NCBI RefSeq assembly: GCF_000225505.1
Contig: NZ_BACI01000050.1
Location: 186,001 to 250,000, forward strand
From: Gordonia alkanivorans NBRC 16433
GTDB taxonomy: Bacteria; Actinomycetota; Actinomycetes; Mycobacteriales; Mycobacteriaceae
DNA length: 64,000 nt
Reading direction: 5' to 3'
Shown one piece after another: positions 9,058 to 17,309 of this stretch. The translations under genes and the position numbers were made by a program. The notes below the pieces were generated by a model. It was not told the origin of the DNA. It did not search any database and saw nothing but the letters and a program-made list of their open reading frames with translations. Position 1 is the first letter of the stretch, and each line of letters starts with the position of its first letter.

Positions 9058-9993
9058 CGGGCCGCGGCGTCCGGTGCGCCGGACCCATCGGACCAGTCGT
9101 GACCCGCCGGCGTCGGCAGCCGCGTCGAGATCGAGCGCGGCAAGTCCATCCGGGTCGTCGGTGGTGATCTGGTCGACCCGTAACTCCAAGAGCCGCCTGA
9201 TATCCGGGACCGAACGAGGTCCGACACGGGTCACCGTGTAGCCGTCGACGAGTCGATCGTGGCGATGGAAGGCGTCGACGAGATCGACACCGCGCCGGTC
9301 CGCGGCGAGGATCAAGCGGTTCTCCAGATAGACCATCTCCGCGTTCGGCGACGCGGCCAGCGCACGCGCGACGAAACCCTCGAAGTCCCCGGACCGGATC
9401 GCGGCGTCGGCGGCACCGTGATGGCAGGGGTCGTAACCGACGCGAATCCCGGGGGCCGCCGACGTCAGGCGCGCCACGGCCGCCGCATCGCCGCAGGACA
9501 GGATGTAGTGCGACGCCAGCGGCTCGACGCTGCGCGCGAAGGTGTGCACCGCACGTGGATCGAGGGCGGCGTCGTCCTCCTTGAAGTCGAGCTGGAGGAT
9601 CGACGACGGTGCGATGTCGACCGTCGAGAACAGCTCGGTGAGGTCCTCGAGTAACAGGACCGGCTCGTCGAGCGCCTTGCCGTGGTTGTCGCGCAGGGAC
9701 AGTCCGCGGAGGTAGGCCGCGGGTAGCGCCGAGATCGCCCCGGTGCCGGTGGTGGCGTGATCGACGACGCGGTCGTGCAGGACCGCGAAACCGCGGTCGG
9801 CGTGGATGACCAGGTCCACCTCGATGCTCGCGCCCAGCCGCATCCCCTCGATGATGCGAGAAGCGGTGAAGGCCGGGTCGTCGGCGCGCCGACGACCCCG
9901 GTGCCACTTGAGCATGGTCCGGTGCCCGTCGAAGTCGACGTACAGCGGCGGACGTGCCGGATCGGGCGCTGATGGTGTGCTCGTCTGGGACAT
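9046..9993 (-). CDS. Glycerophosphodiester phosphodiesterase family protein
   Basis: TIM-barrel enzyme of the GDPD family, which hydrolyses glycerophosphodiesters to glycerol-3-phosphate and an alcohol. Diagnostic residues are present: the N-terminal HRG, then GASIEVDLVIHADRGFAVLHD, which supplies the metal-binding acids and the second catalytic histidine. No signal peptide is visible, so a cytosolic role is likely. Length is 315 residues. ATG 9993 is preceded by GGAAG and, nine bases upstream, by TAGTCT on the minus strand. It is divergent from the membrane gene at 10029. The usual E-x-D arrangement is slightly altered, so the substrate is not certain. Confidence 0.85.
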   Translation of the reverse strand: MSQTSTPSAPDPARPPLYVDFDGHRTMLKWHRGRRRADDPAFTASRIIEGMRLGASIEVDLVIHADRGFAVLHDRVVDHATTGTGAISALPAAYLRGLSLRDNHGKALDEPVLLLEDLTELFSTVDIAPSSILQLDFKEDDAALDPRAVHTFARSVEPLASHYILSCGDAAAVARLTSAAPGIRVGYDPCHHGAADAAIRSGDFEGFVARALAASPNAEMVYLENRLILAADRRGVDLVDAFHRHDRLVDGYTVTRVGPRSVPDIRRLLELRVDQITTDDPDGLAALDLDAAADAGGSRLVRWVRRTGRRGPSDV

Positions 9994-10015
9994 CGTCTTC
10001 CGAGACTAGTCCCGG

Positions 10016-10021
10016 TAGGGT
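10016..10021 (+). promoter_or_regulatory. Leaderless-type -10 element
   Basis: TAGGGT stands seven bases before ATG 10029 with no Shine-Dalgarno sequence between them. This supports ATG 10029 as the true start. Confidence 0.6.
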
Positions 10022-10028
10022 CTGGCAG

Positions 10029-10664
10029 ATGGCGGCGTTCTCGATGCCCAGGTGGGTCGGTGCGGTGACGATGGCCGAGTCGGCCGGATTCCTCATCCCG
10101 GTCGCCGGGTTCGCGATCTCCGCCATCACCGGGTTACCGGTCGGATGGGCCTGGCTGCTCATGGTTGTGTGTGGGGCCGGCGAGCGCGCGCTGCTCGGTC
10201 TCGGTCAGGCAGTCGCCCTCCGCGGGACGTCGTGGCAGGTCCCGACCGCGCGATGGGTTCCGGCGACCGCGGTCGGCGCGATGATCGCCTGGTCGTTGGG
10301 GATGGCGCCGTCGAGTCTTGTCGACCTGGGGGCGGACATCGACTTCGGGAATCCCCTCACCTGGATCGTGGCCGGCGCGGGTGCGGTGGCGCTGCTGATC
10401 AGCATTCCCTCGGCGCAGTACGTCGTTCTGCGGAACCGAATCCCCCACGCATGGCAGTGGATACCGGTGAACGCGGCCGCCTGGACGGTGGGACTGGTCT
10501 TCACCTTCCTGCCCGGTCCGTTCATCGACGAGTCCACCCCCGGTATCACGATGGCGGTCGCCTTCGTCCTGGCCGGCATCTGTATGGCCGCGACCGTCGC
10601 GGTGGTCACCGGACTCTGGTTGCGGTCGCGACCTGTTCTCGCCGAACCGGCCCTGCAGAGTTGA
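10029..10664 (+). CDS. Hypothetical polytopic membrane protein
   Basis: Function not recognised. The 211-residue protein has about six hydrophobic segments (for example GFLIPVAGFAISAI, WLLMVVCGAGERALLGLG, IVAGAGAVALLISIP and TMAVAFVLAGICMAATVAVV). The charged loops are short, and there is no catalytic motif. ATG 10029 is chosen because a TAGGGT hexamer precedes it by seven bases; an earlier in-frame start would overlap the divergent phosphodiesterase gene. It ends 22 bases before the oxidoreductase at 10687, which has its own operator-promoter in that gap. Confidence 0.7.
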   Translation: MAAFSMPRWVGAVTMAESAGFLIPVAGFAISAITGLPVGWAWLLMVVCGAGERALLGLGQAVALRGTSWQVPTARWVPATAVGAMIAWSLGMAPSSLVDLGADIDFGNPLTWIVAGAGAVALLISIPSAQYVVLRNRIPHAWQWIPVNAAAWTVGLVFTFLPGPFIDESTPGITMAVAFVLAGICMAATVAVVTGLWLRSRPVLAEPALQS

Positions 10665-10675
10665 AACGTGTTCTA
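10662..10675 (+). promoter_or_regulatory. KstR-type operator
   Basis: The bases TGAAACGTGTTCTA match the published 14-base KstR consensus TNNAACNNGTTNNA at every fixed position. KstR is the TetR-family repressor of sterol catabolism in mycobacteria and rhodococci. The last two bases (TA) are also the first two of the -10 hexamer TAGTTT, so a bound repressor would block the promoter. Regulation by KstR is inferred from the motif alone. Confidence 0.65.
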
Positions 10676-10679
10676 GTTT
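10674..10679 (+). promoter_or_regulatory. Leaderless-type -10 element overlapping the operator
   Basis: TAGTTT lies seven bases before ATG 10687. It overlaps the KstR-type operator by two bases. Confidence 0.6.
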
Positions 10680-10686
10680 GAGGGGC

Positions 10687-11766
10687 ATGACTCTGCGTGT
10701 GGTCGAGTGGTCGACCGGAACCGTCGGAAGACATGCGATCGCCGGGATCGACGCCCATCCCGACCTCGAACTCGTCGGGGTCTGGGTGTCGAGTCCGGAC
10801 AAGGTCGGGAAAGACGCCGGCGCACTGGCGGGCCTCGATCGTGACCTCGGCGTCGCCGCGACCGACGACCGCGACGCACTGATCGCCCTGAAGCCCGACT
10901 GCATCGTGCACACCGCGATGACCGACGACCGGGTGATGGAGTCGATCGAGGATCTGATCTTCTTCGTGGAGAACGGGATCAACGTGGTCTCCAGTGGTCC
11001 GGTCGTGTTGCAGTTCCCGAAGGGAATCCTGCCGGACAGACTGCTGGACCGGATCGCCGCGGCCGGCGAGTCCAGCGGTGCCAGTCTGCACGTCAACGGC
11101 ATCGACCCCGGTTTCGCCAATGACGTTCTGCCGCTGTCGTTGACGAGTCTCTCCCAGCGGATCGACGAGGTGCGGTGCCAGGAGATCGCGGACTACTCGA
11201 CCTACTACCAGCCGGTTGTCATGCGGGACCTGTTCGGCTTCGGGCAGCCGATGGACACGACGCCGTTGCTGCTGTCGCCGGGCATCCTGTCGATGGGCTG
11301 GGGCAGCGTGGTGCGGCAGATCGCCGCCGGACTCGACCTCACCCTCGACGAGCCGCTCGTCGAACGGGTGGAACGCGTCGAGGCCGACCGTGACTATTCG
11401 ACGGTGTCGGTGGAGATCCCGAAGGGAACCATGGCGGCGTTGCGATTCGAGGTCGCCGGTCAGGTCGACGGAGTGGATCGTGTTGTGCTGGAGCACTACA
11501 CGCGCACGCACGCCGACCAGTGCCCGGAGTGGCCGACCCCGCACGAGGGTGACGGTTGCTACCGGATCGCGATCTCCGGCGAGCCGGAGATGACCGTCGA
11601 GTTCGGTCATCACGGGGAGAACGGCGACCACAACGTCTCCGGGATGATCGTCACGGCGATGCGGCTGGTGAATTCGGTTGCCGCCGTGGTCGATGCGAAG
11701 CCGGGCCTGGTGACCGCCCTGGATCTACCGCTCATCACCGGGCGGGGTCTGGTGACGCGGGGCTGA
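10687..11766 (+). CDS. Dihydrodipicolinate-reductase-fold NAD(P)H-dependent amine dehydrogenase-like protein
   Basis: A 359-residue oxidoreductase with an N-terminal Rossmann domain like DapB (VVEWSTGTVGRHAIAGI, then ELVGVWVSSPDKVGKDAG) and a C-terminal domain of the 2,4-diaminopentanoate dehydrogenase type. The segment HVNGIDPGFANDVLPL is characteristic of this family. Related proteins reduce imines or deaminate diamines, but the substrate here is unknown. ATG 10687 follows a -10 hexamer by seven bases. The KstR-type operator at the promoter links it to sterol or steroid-derived metabolism by inference. The neighbouring genes give no metabolic clue. Confidence 0.82.
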   Translation: MTLRVVEWSTGTVGRHAIAGIDAHPDLELVGVWVSSPDKVGKDAGALAGLDRDLGVAATDDRDALIALKPDCIVHTAMTDDRVMESIEDLIFFVENGINVVSSGPVVLQFPKGILPDRLLDRIAAAGESSGASLHVNGIDPGFANDVLPLSLTSLSQRIDEVRCQEIADYSTYYQPVVMRDLFGFGQPMDTTPLLLSPGILSMGWGSVVRQIAAGLDLTLDEPLVERVERVEADRDYSTVSVEIPKGTMAALRFEVAGQVDGVDRVVLEHYTRTHADQCPEWPTPHEGDGCYRIAISGEPEMTVEFGHHGENGDHNVSGMIVTAMRLVNSVAAVVDAKPGLVTALDLPLITGRGLVTRG

Positions 11767-11770
11767 CCCC

Positions 11771-13279
11771 TCACATGTCCCACGTGTGCACGGGTTCGCC
11801 CTCGTGCATGAGAGTCACGTAATCGGCGAGCATGCCGCTCAGCGCCGCCGACCGGCTCTCGCCGGCCTTCTCGCGGGCGGCGACGGCCTCGCGCTGCCAC
11901 ACCGACCCGGTCCGGCGGGTGACGCAGCGTCCCTCGATCACCGACAGATACCGCTTGCGGGCCTTGTCCGAGACGCCGTATGCGCGAAGGCCTTTCTCGG
12001 CGAGGGTCAGCAGGCGCCGGAGTACGAGTTCGTCCGGTCGGACCCAGCCGACGTCGGGCCAGTAGAGCTGCGACTCCATGCCGAAATGCGCACCGGACTG
12101 TAGGTTCTCCGCGGCCGCGTTGAACGACATCTGCGACCACAGCGGCCGGTCGGCCTCGACGAGCCCGCGGACCACCCCGTAGTAGAAGGCGGCGTTGGCC
12201 ATCGTGTCCACGACCGTCGGTCCGGCGGGCAGCACCCGGTTCTCGACGCGCAGATGTGCCTGCCCCTCGTGGATGTCGTACACGGGCCGGTTCCAGCGGT
12301 AGACCGTGCCGTTGTGCAGCCGCAGCTCGTCGAGCGTCGGGATACGTCCGGCATCGAGTTCGGCCAGCGGATCGACGTCGGTCGAGACGGGTAGGAGAGC
12401 AGGGAAGTAGCGGGTGTTCTCCTCGAACAGGTCGAAGATGGTGTTGATCCAGCGTTCGCCGAACCAGACGCGTGGCCGGACGCCCTGGTTCTTCAGCTCC
12501 AGCGGCCGGGTGTCGGTGGCCTGCTCGAAGACCGGGATGCGACTCTCGTGCCACAGGGCGGTCTCGGCGAGGAACGGGGAGTTGCCGGCCAGCGCCACCT
12601 GTATCCCGGAGATCACCTGGGCGGCATTCCAATGCGCGGCAAAGTCTTCCGGGGCCACCCTCAGGTGCAGCTGCAGCGAGGTACAGGCGGCTTCGGGGAG
12701 GATCGAGTCGGTGGACGTGTGGAGGCGTTCGGTGTCATGGCCGTCGCCCAGCGGCACACCGCTGATGTCGATCTCGAGGTCCTCGCCGCGGGCGTTGAAG
12801 ATCTGCTCGTTCAGCAGGTCGTAGCGGGGGTTGGCCGAGATCCACTGATGGGCAAAGTGTTCGGCCTTCAGGGTCGGGAGCATCCCGATCATGACCAGGT
12901 GGTTGTCCGTGCGGGCGGCGCGTTCCTCCGCGCGGTTCAACGACGTCCGCAGCGCCTGTTCCAGCGAGATCGTGTCGTCGGTGGTGAAGGGCCGCGGCGA
13001 GACGTTGATCTCGATGTTGAACTGCCCGAGTTCGGTCTGATAGTCGGGGTCGGCGATCGCCTCGAGGACGGCGGCGTTGGCCATGGCCGGACGCATCTGC
13101 TCGTCGACGAGGTTGAGTTCCACCTCCATGCCGAGGAGGGGTTTGGGTGGCCGCCCCTGATCGGTGAACAGCCCGTCGGCGAGCATCCGCGCGATCGCGT
13201 CGGTACCACGACTGACCTGCCGGCGGAACCTCACGCGATCCTCGCCGGTGAACTCCTGTTTGGTCACTTCCGCGCCCAT
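11771..13279 (-). CDS. Glutamate-cysteine ligase family (GCS2-like) protein
   Basis: A 502-residue carboxylate-amine ligase of the GCS2 superfamily. Visible marks are the ATP/metal glutamate cluster PLLGMEVELNLVD (about 48-60), ELGQFNIEINVSPRPF (about 82-97) and SLQLHLRV in the centre. Family members join an amino acid to the gamma or alpha carboxylate of glutamate. These bacteria use mycothiol rather than glutathione, so glutathione synthesis is unlikely. An ergothioneine EgtA-like role is possible, but no egt genes are nearby. It ends five bases after the convergent gene at 11766 and is divergent from the gene at 13327, sharing a 47-base promoter region. Confidence 0.75.
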   Translation of the reverse strand: MGAEVTKQEFTGEDRVRFRRQVSRGTDAIARMLADGLFTDQGRPPKPLLGMEVELNLVDEQMRPAMANAAVLEAIADPDYQTELGQFNIEINVSPRPFTTDDTISLEQALRTSLNRAEERAARTDNHLVMIGMLPTLKAEHFAHQWISANPRYDLLNEQIFNARGEDLEIDISGVPLGDGHDTERLHTSTDSILPEAACTSLQLHLRVAPEDFAAHWNAAQVISGIQVALAGNSPFLAETALWHESRIPVFEQATDTRPLELKNQGVRPRVWFGERWINTIFDLFEENTRYFPALLPVSTDVDPLAELDAGRIPTLDELRLHNGTVYRWNRPVYDIHEGQAHLRVENRVLPAGPTVVDTMANAAFYYGVVRGLVEADRPLWSQMSFNAAAENLQSGAHFGMESQLYWPDVGWVRPDELVLRRLLTLAEKGLRAYGVSDKARKRYLSVIEGRCVTRRTGSVWQREAVAAREKAGESRSAALSGMLADYVTLMHEGEPVHTWDM

Positions 13280-13326
13280 GCGTCACATACTGCCCCAATT
13301 CGGGCGGCGTCAACCGCCGTTGCAAG

Positions 13327-13746
13327 ATGACTGACGTGCCCCCGCGTAAGAGACCCGACCCGGCAGAGGTCCGCGCCGCAGTCCTCGCGGTCGCGGACTG
13401 GCTCGGCGACGAATCGGCCCCCGCGCCGTCGCGGCCGGCTCTCGCCGCCGCCGTCCGCCTCACCGCCCGCACGCTCGAACACCTCGCCCCGGGCAACTCG
13501 GTCGAGGTTCGCGTCCCACCGTTCGTCGCGGTGCAGTGCATCGAGGGCCCGCGCCACACGCGCGGGACGCCGCCCAACGTCGTCGAGACCTCGCCGCGCA
13601 CGTGGTTGCTGATGGTGACCGGTCTGCTGACCTACGACGCCGCGCTCGGCGCCGGTGAACTCGACGCATCGGGCCACCGCGCGGACCTGGTGGCGGGGCT
13701 GCTGCCGCTGGTTCCGCTGGGCCCGGGCGCGTCGAGAACCGAGTGA
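13327..13746 (+). CDS. Sterol-carrier-like family protein (Rv0807-type)
   Basis: A small cytosolic protein of 139 residues. It matches in size and position the conserved gene just upstream of purF in mycobacteria (Rv0807 in M. tuberculosis, from memory), which databases label a sterol carrier family protein. The core VEVRVPPFVAVQCIEGPRHT, the TPPNVVETSPRTWL segment and a helical C-terminus are visible. No catalytic motif is seen and the biochemical role is unknown. It is divergent from the ligase-like gene at 13279 and precedes purF by 161 bases. Confidence 0.72.
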   Translation: MTDVPPRKRPDPAEVRAAVLAVADWLGDESAPAPSRPALAAAVRLTARTLEHLAPGNSVEVRVPPFVAVQCIEGPRHTRGTPPNVVETSPRTWLLMVTGLLTYDAALGAGELDASGHRADLVAGLLPLVPLGPGASRTE

Positions 13747-13840
13747 TCCGACGAGTGTGATCCGTCACTCCCGGTGTTCACGTGGAATTACGGCGCTTCG
13801 GACACCGCTGGAAGATTCGCTCTGTGAGGCAACGGGCACG

Positions 13841-13846
13841 TAAACT
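13841..13846 (+). promoter_or_regulatory. Candidate -10 element for purF
   Basis: TAAACT lies about 60 bases upstream of the purF ATG. It would give a leader carrying the AGGGGAG ribosome-binding site at about 13892-13898. No convincing -35 is seen. Confidence 0.35.
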
Positions 13847-13907
13847 CCGAAACTGTCTCCCAGCACATTGACGTGTTAACCGATTCGCAGCCCAGGGGAG
13901 CTAGTCG

Positions 13908-15515
13908 ATGACTGATCGCTCGATCGCCAACGTGAACCTGCTCGCTCCCACGCCGGCCGGTGGATGCTCCGCAGCCGGTGGGTGCGCGCCCGAACCCGCT
14001 CCGCTGGACCAGCCCGAGAACGAACCGCGCGAGGAGTGCGGGGTATTCGGGGTCTGGGCACCCGGCGAGGACGTCGCCAAACTCACCTACTACGGCCTCT
14101 ACGCGCTGCAGCATCGCGGACAGGAGGCGGCGGGCATCGCCGTCGGCGACGGCAGCCAGGTCGTCGTCTTCAAGGATCTGGGCCTCGTCAGCCAGGTGTT
14201 CGACGAGCAGACACTGGGCGCGATGAGCGGCCACGTCGCCATCGGGCACTGCCGCTATTCCACCACCGGTTCGACCACCTGGGAGAACTCGCAGCCGATC
14301 TTCCGCACCACCGATGCCGGCACCGGCGTCGCGCTCGGTCACAACGGCAATCTCGTCAACACCGCCGATCTCGCCGCCCGCGCTCGGGAGAAGGGCATCA
14401 AGAGCTCCGCGGCGACGTCGGACTCGGATGTCGTGGGTGCGCTCCTGGCGCACGGCGCCGCCGACAGCTCGATCGAGCAGGCCGCGATGGAACTGCTGCC
14501 GACTCTCAAGGGCGCCTTCTGCCTGACCTTCATGGACGAGCACACCCTCTACGCGGCACGTGACCCGCACGGTGTGCGTCCGCTCTCGCTCGGACGCCTC
14601 GACCGCGGCTGGGTCGTCGCCTCGGAGACCGCCGCCCTCGACATCGTCGGCGCGTCCTTCGTCCGCGACATCGAGCCCGGCGAGCTGCTGGCCATCGATG
14701 CCGACGGCGTGCGGACCAAGCGCTTCGCCGAGCCGACGCCGAAGGGCTGTGTTTTCGAGTACGTCTACCTGGCCCGCCCGGACTCCAACATCCACGGCCG
14801 GTCGGTGCACTCCACCCGCGTCGAGATCGGTCGGCGCCTGGCCAAGGAACACCCCGCCGAGGGCGACCTGGTGATCCCCGTGCCGGAGTCGGGTGTGCCC
14901 GCGGCCGTCGGCTTCGCCCAGGGCTCGGGCATCCCGTACGGGCAGGGTCTGATGAAGAACGCCTACGTGGGCCGCACCTTCATCCAGCCGTCGCAGACGA
15001 TCCGTCAGCTCGGCATCCGACTCAAGCTGAACCCGCTGCGCGAGGTCATCCGCGGCAAACGTCTCGTCGTCGTCGACGACTCGATCGTGCGCGGCAACAC
15101 CCAGCGCGCCCTCATCCGCATGCTGCGCGAGGCCGGCGCCGCCGAGGTACACGTGCGGATCGCCTCCAGCCCCGTCCGCTGGCCCTGCTTCTACGGCATC
15201 GACTTCGCCTCCCCGGCGGAACTCATCGCCAACGGCATGGAGTCCGAGGAGGGCATGGTCGAGGGCGTGCGCCAGGCCATCGGCGCCGACTCGCTCGGTT
15301 ACATCAGCATCGACGAGATGATCGGTGCCACCGAGCAGTCCGCATCGAACCTGTGCGCGGCGTGCTTCGACGGCAAGTACCCGATCGAACTGCCCAAGGA
15401 GACCTCCATGGGCAAGGCGGTTCTGGAACAGATGCTGGCCTCCGCTGCCCACGACGGGACCGTCGACCCGCTGACCAAGCCCAACGACAACGTCAGCGCA
15501 GTGATGCGTCCCTGA
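13908..15515 (+). CDS. purF: Amidophosphoribosyltransferase
   Basis: First committed step of purine synthesis: transfers ammonia from glutamine to PRPP. The N-terminal Ntn glutaminase domain starts at Cys44 after a 43-residue propeptide ending PREE, so self-processing should expose CGVFG. The phosphoribosyltransferase domain carries the PRPP loop RLVVVDDSIVRGNT (about 385-398). C-terminal cysteines in LCAACFDGKYP, with others upstream, match the [4Fe-4S] type of the enzyme known from Bacillus. Length is 535 residues. ATG 13908 has AGGGGAG upstream. purM follows 82 bases later on the same strand. Confidence 0.97.
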   Translation: MTDRSIANVNLLAPTPAGGCSAAGGCAPEPAPLDQPENEPREECGVFGVWAPGEDVAKLTYYGLYALQHRGQEAAGIAVGDGSQVVVFKDLGLVSQVFDEQTLGAMSGHVAIGHCRYSTTGSTTWENSQPIFRTTDAGTGVALGHNGNLVNTADLAARAREKGIKSSAATSDSDVVGALLAHGAADSSIEQAAMELLPTLKGAFCLTFMDEHTLYAARDPHGVRPLSLGRLDRGWVVASETAALDIVGASFVRDIEPGELLAIDADGVRTKRFAEPTPKGCVFEYVYLARPDSNIHGRSVHSTRVEIGRRLAKEHPAEGDLVIPVPESGVPAAVGFAQGSGIPYGQGLMKNAYVGRTFIQPSQTIRQLGIRLKLNPLREVIRGKRLVVVDDSIVRGNTQRALIRMLREAGAAEVHVRIASSPVRWPCFYGIDFASPAELIANGMESEEGMVEGVRQAIGADSLGYISIDEMIGATEQSASNLCAACFDGKYPIELPKETSMGKAVLEQMLASAAHDGTVDPLTKPNDNVSAVMRP

Positions 15516-15597
15516 ATCAGGGCGCAGGGCACTCCGGTACCGTGTGATCGTCGGCGAACACGCCGAGAACAACTTTTGACAAGGGGTGCTTGCGGAG

Positions 15598-16710
15598 ATG
15601 ACGGAGCGGGATGCGGCGGCCGACGAGACGACGGGCGTTACGCCGCCGGCTTCGTACGCGGCGGCCGGGGTCGACATCGACGCCGGTGAACGAGCCGTAG
15701 AGCTGATCACCCCGCACGCGAAACGTGCCTCGCGTCCCGAGGTCCTCGGTGGCCTCGGCGGTTTCTCGGGTCTCTTCGCACTGAAGGGCAATTACCGCGA
15801 GCCGGTCCTCGCTGCGGCCAGCGACGGCGTCGGTACCAAGCTCGCGGTCGCGCAGGCCATCGACAAGCACGACACCGTCGGGCGCGACCTCGTCGCCATG
15901 TGCGTCGACGACCTCGTCGTCTGCGGCGCCGAGCCGCTCTTTCTCCAGGACTACATCGCCGTGGGGAAGGTCGTCCCCGAGACCGTCGCGCAGATCGTCG
16001 CCGGCATCGCCGACGGCTGCGTCGAGGCCGGATGTGCGCTGCTCGGCGGCGAGACCGCCGAACACCCCGGACTCATGCAGGACAACCACTACGACCTGTC
16101 GGCCACCGCCGTCGGTGTCGTGGAGGCCGACAAGGTCCTCACCCCCGACCGTGTCCGTGCCGGTGACGTCGTCATCGCCATGGGATCGTCGGGCCTGCAC
16201 TCCAACGGCTACTCGCTCGCCCGCAAGGTGCTGCTCGAGTGGGGCCACATGGATCTCTTCGGCCACGTCGAGGAGTTCGGCCGCTCGCTCGGCGAGGAAC
16301 TGCTCGAGCCGACCCGCATCTACGCCCGCGACTGCCTGGCGCTCATCGCCGAGGCGGACGTGCGGACGTTCGCGCACATCACCGGCGGCGGACTCGCGGA
16401 GAACCTGGCCCGCGTCATCCCGCAGGGCCTCGTGGCCGAGCTGGAACGCAACACCTGGACCCCGGCCCCGATCTTCGCCCTCATCGGGCAGCGCGGACGC
16501 GTCGAGCAGCTCGAGATGGAGCGCACCTTCAACATGGGTGTCGGCATGGTCGCGGTCGTCGCGCCCGAGGACACCGACCGCGCACAGGCGGTCCTGACGG
16601 CCCGGCACGTCGACAACTGGGTGCTCGGCACGATCAAGCGGTCCACCGACCCCAAGAACACCGAAGCAGGCTCGCGCGTCTCCCTGGTCGGCGAGCACCC
16701 GCGCTTCTGA
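15598..16710 (+). CDS. purM: Phosphoribosylformylglycinamidine cyclo-ligase (AIR synthetase)
   Basis: Fifth step of purine synthesis: ATP-dependent closure of FGAM to AIR. The 370-residue protein shows the family order YAAAGVDIDAGERAVELI, the ATP-binding DGVGTKLAVAQ segment, DDLVVCGAEPLFLQDY, LLGGETAEHPG and the late ITGGGLAENL. ATG 15598 is chosen because it fits family length and has AAGGGG eleven bases upstream. GTG 15586 in the same frame is an alternative that would add four residues. Downstream are two hairpins, the first with a short T-rich tail. Confidence 0.96.
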   Translation: MTERDAAADETTGVTPPASYAAAGVDIDAGERAVELITPHAKRASRPEVLGGLGGFSGLFALKGNYREPVLAAASDGVGTKLAVAQAIDKHDTVGRDLVAMCVDDLVVCGAEPLFLQDYIAVGKVVPETVAQIVAGIADGCVEAGCALLGGETAEHPGLMQDNHYDLSATAVGVVEADKVLTPDRVRAGDVVIAMGSSGLHSNGYSLARKVLLEWGHMDLFGHVEEFGRSLGEELLEPTRIYARDCLALIAEADVRTFAHITGGGLAENLARVIPQGLVAELERNTWTPAPIFALIGQRGRVEQLEMERTFNMGVGMVAVVAPEDTDRAQAVLTARHVDNWVLGTIKRSTDPKNTEAGSRVSLVGEHPRF

Positions 16711-16746
16711 AAGTCACGGGCGCACAGCGCCTCTCACACCGACGCC

Positions 16747-16780
16747 AAAGCGGCGGGGACCTTCCGGTTCCCGCCGCTTT
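16747..16780 (+). terminator. Intrinsic terminator of purM
   Basis: Arms AAAGCGGCGGG (16747-16757) and CCCGCCGCTTT (16770-16780) form an 11-base-pair stem, followed by the T-rich CTCGTTGTC. It lies 37 bases after the purM stop. Confidence 0.8.
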
Positions 16781-16896
16781 CTCGTTGTCAGACGCGTCGA
16801 TCGCACCCTACCGCTGGACACCACAGAGCAGCGATGCTCATCGCCGGTTGTCGCCGCGGCGAGCATCGCCCGATGTCGAGAAACGACCACGCACGC

Positions 16897-16930
16897 ATCA
16901 GACGGCCGCAGTCACCTGCGGCCGTCTGAT
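16897..16930. terminator. Perfect 15-base-pair hairpin, probable terminator of the DUF3073 transcript
   Basis: Arms at 16897-16911 and 16916-16930 are exact reverse complements around a TCAC loop. It lies between convergent genes and could terminate either strand. No U-tract is present. Confidence 0.6.
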
Positions 16931-17038
16931 ACCTACGAAAACATCAACCCGCGTTACCGCGGGTCCGCTGAGCGGAGAGGTCGTGGCGGGGTGAGATCTG
17001 GTGTCGCCGATGAGGTCGGCACCCACGAGCGGTGCGCC

Positions 17039-17215
17039 TCAGGCGCGTCGCCACTCGTCCTCGTCCAACCACTCATCCACCGGATCCGGACGATCTACCG
17101 AGCTGGTCTGCCCGGACAGCTCACGCTGCAGGCTTTCGAGATCGGTGTTCGGAGTGGAGTACTTCAGCTGACGAGCAACCTTCGTCTGCTTTGCCTTTGC
17201 CCGGCCGCGGCCCAT
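17039..17215 (-). CDS. DUF3073 family small basic/acidic protein (Rv0810c-type)
   Basis: A 58-residue gene, easily missed because of its length. Reading the minus strand from ATG 17215 gives a basic head MGRGRAKAKQTKVARQLKY, then a short linker and an acidic tail DEWLDEDEWRRA. This is the DUF3073 pattern, and in mycobacteria such a gene (Rv0810c, from memory) lies directly after purM. A GAGGGGG ribosome-binding site precedes the ATG. Function is unknown; the basic N-terminus suggests nucleic-acid contact. It is downstream of the MOSC gene on the same strand. Confidence 0.88.
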   Translation of the reverse strand: MGRGRAKAKQTKVARQLKYSTPNTDLESLQRELSGQTSSVDRPDPVDEWLDEDEWRRA

Positions 17216-17309
17216 ACGGGACCCCCTCGCAAAATGACGGGGCGGCCAACGATTTGGCGGCCCCGTTCTCTTGAAGTAATTCTGTCGTGCTGACCAGTCT
17301 AGCGCGCCT

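Larger units (their letters stand above)
16711..17038. other. Intergenic region between purM and the DUF3073 gene
   Basis: A 328-base gap between convergent genes. It holds two strong hairpins (16747-16780 and 16897-16930) and an imperfect repeat of GATGCTC/GAGCATC around 16830-16867. No coding potential with a ribosome-binding site was seen. Confidence 0.6.

Noticed and set aside
15576..15581. TTGACA as a -35 for purM
   Set aside because: A -10 at proper spacing would fall inside the purM coding sequence, and no TANNNT-like hexamer is there.
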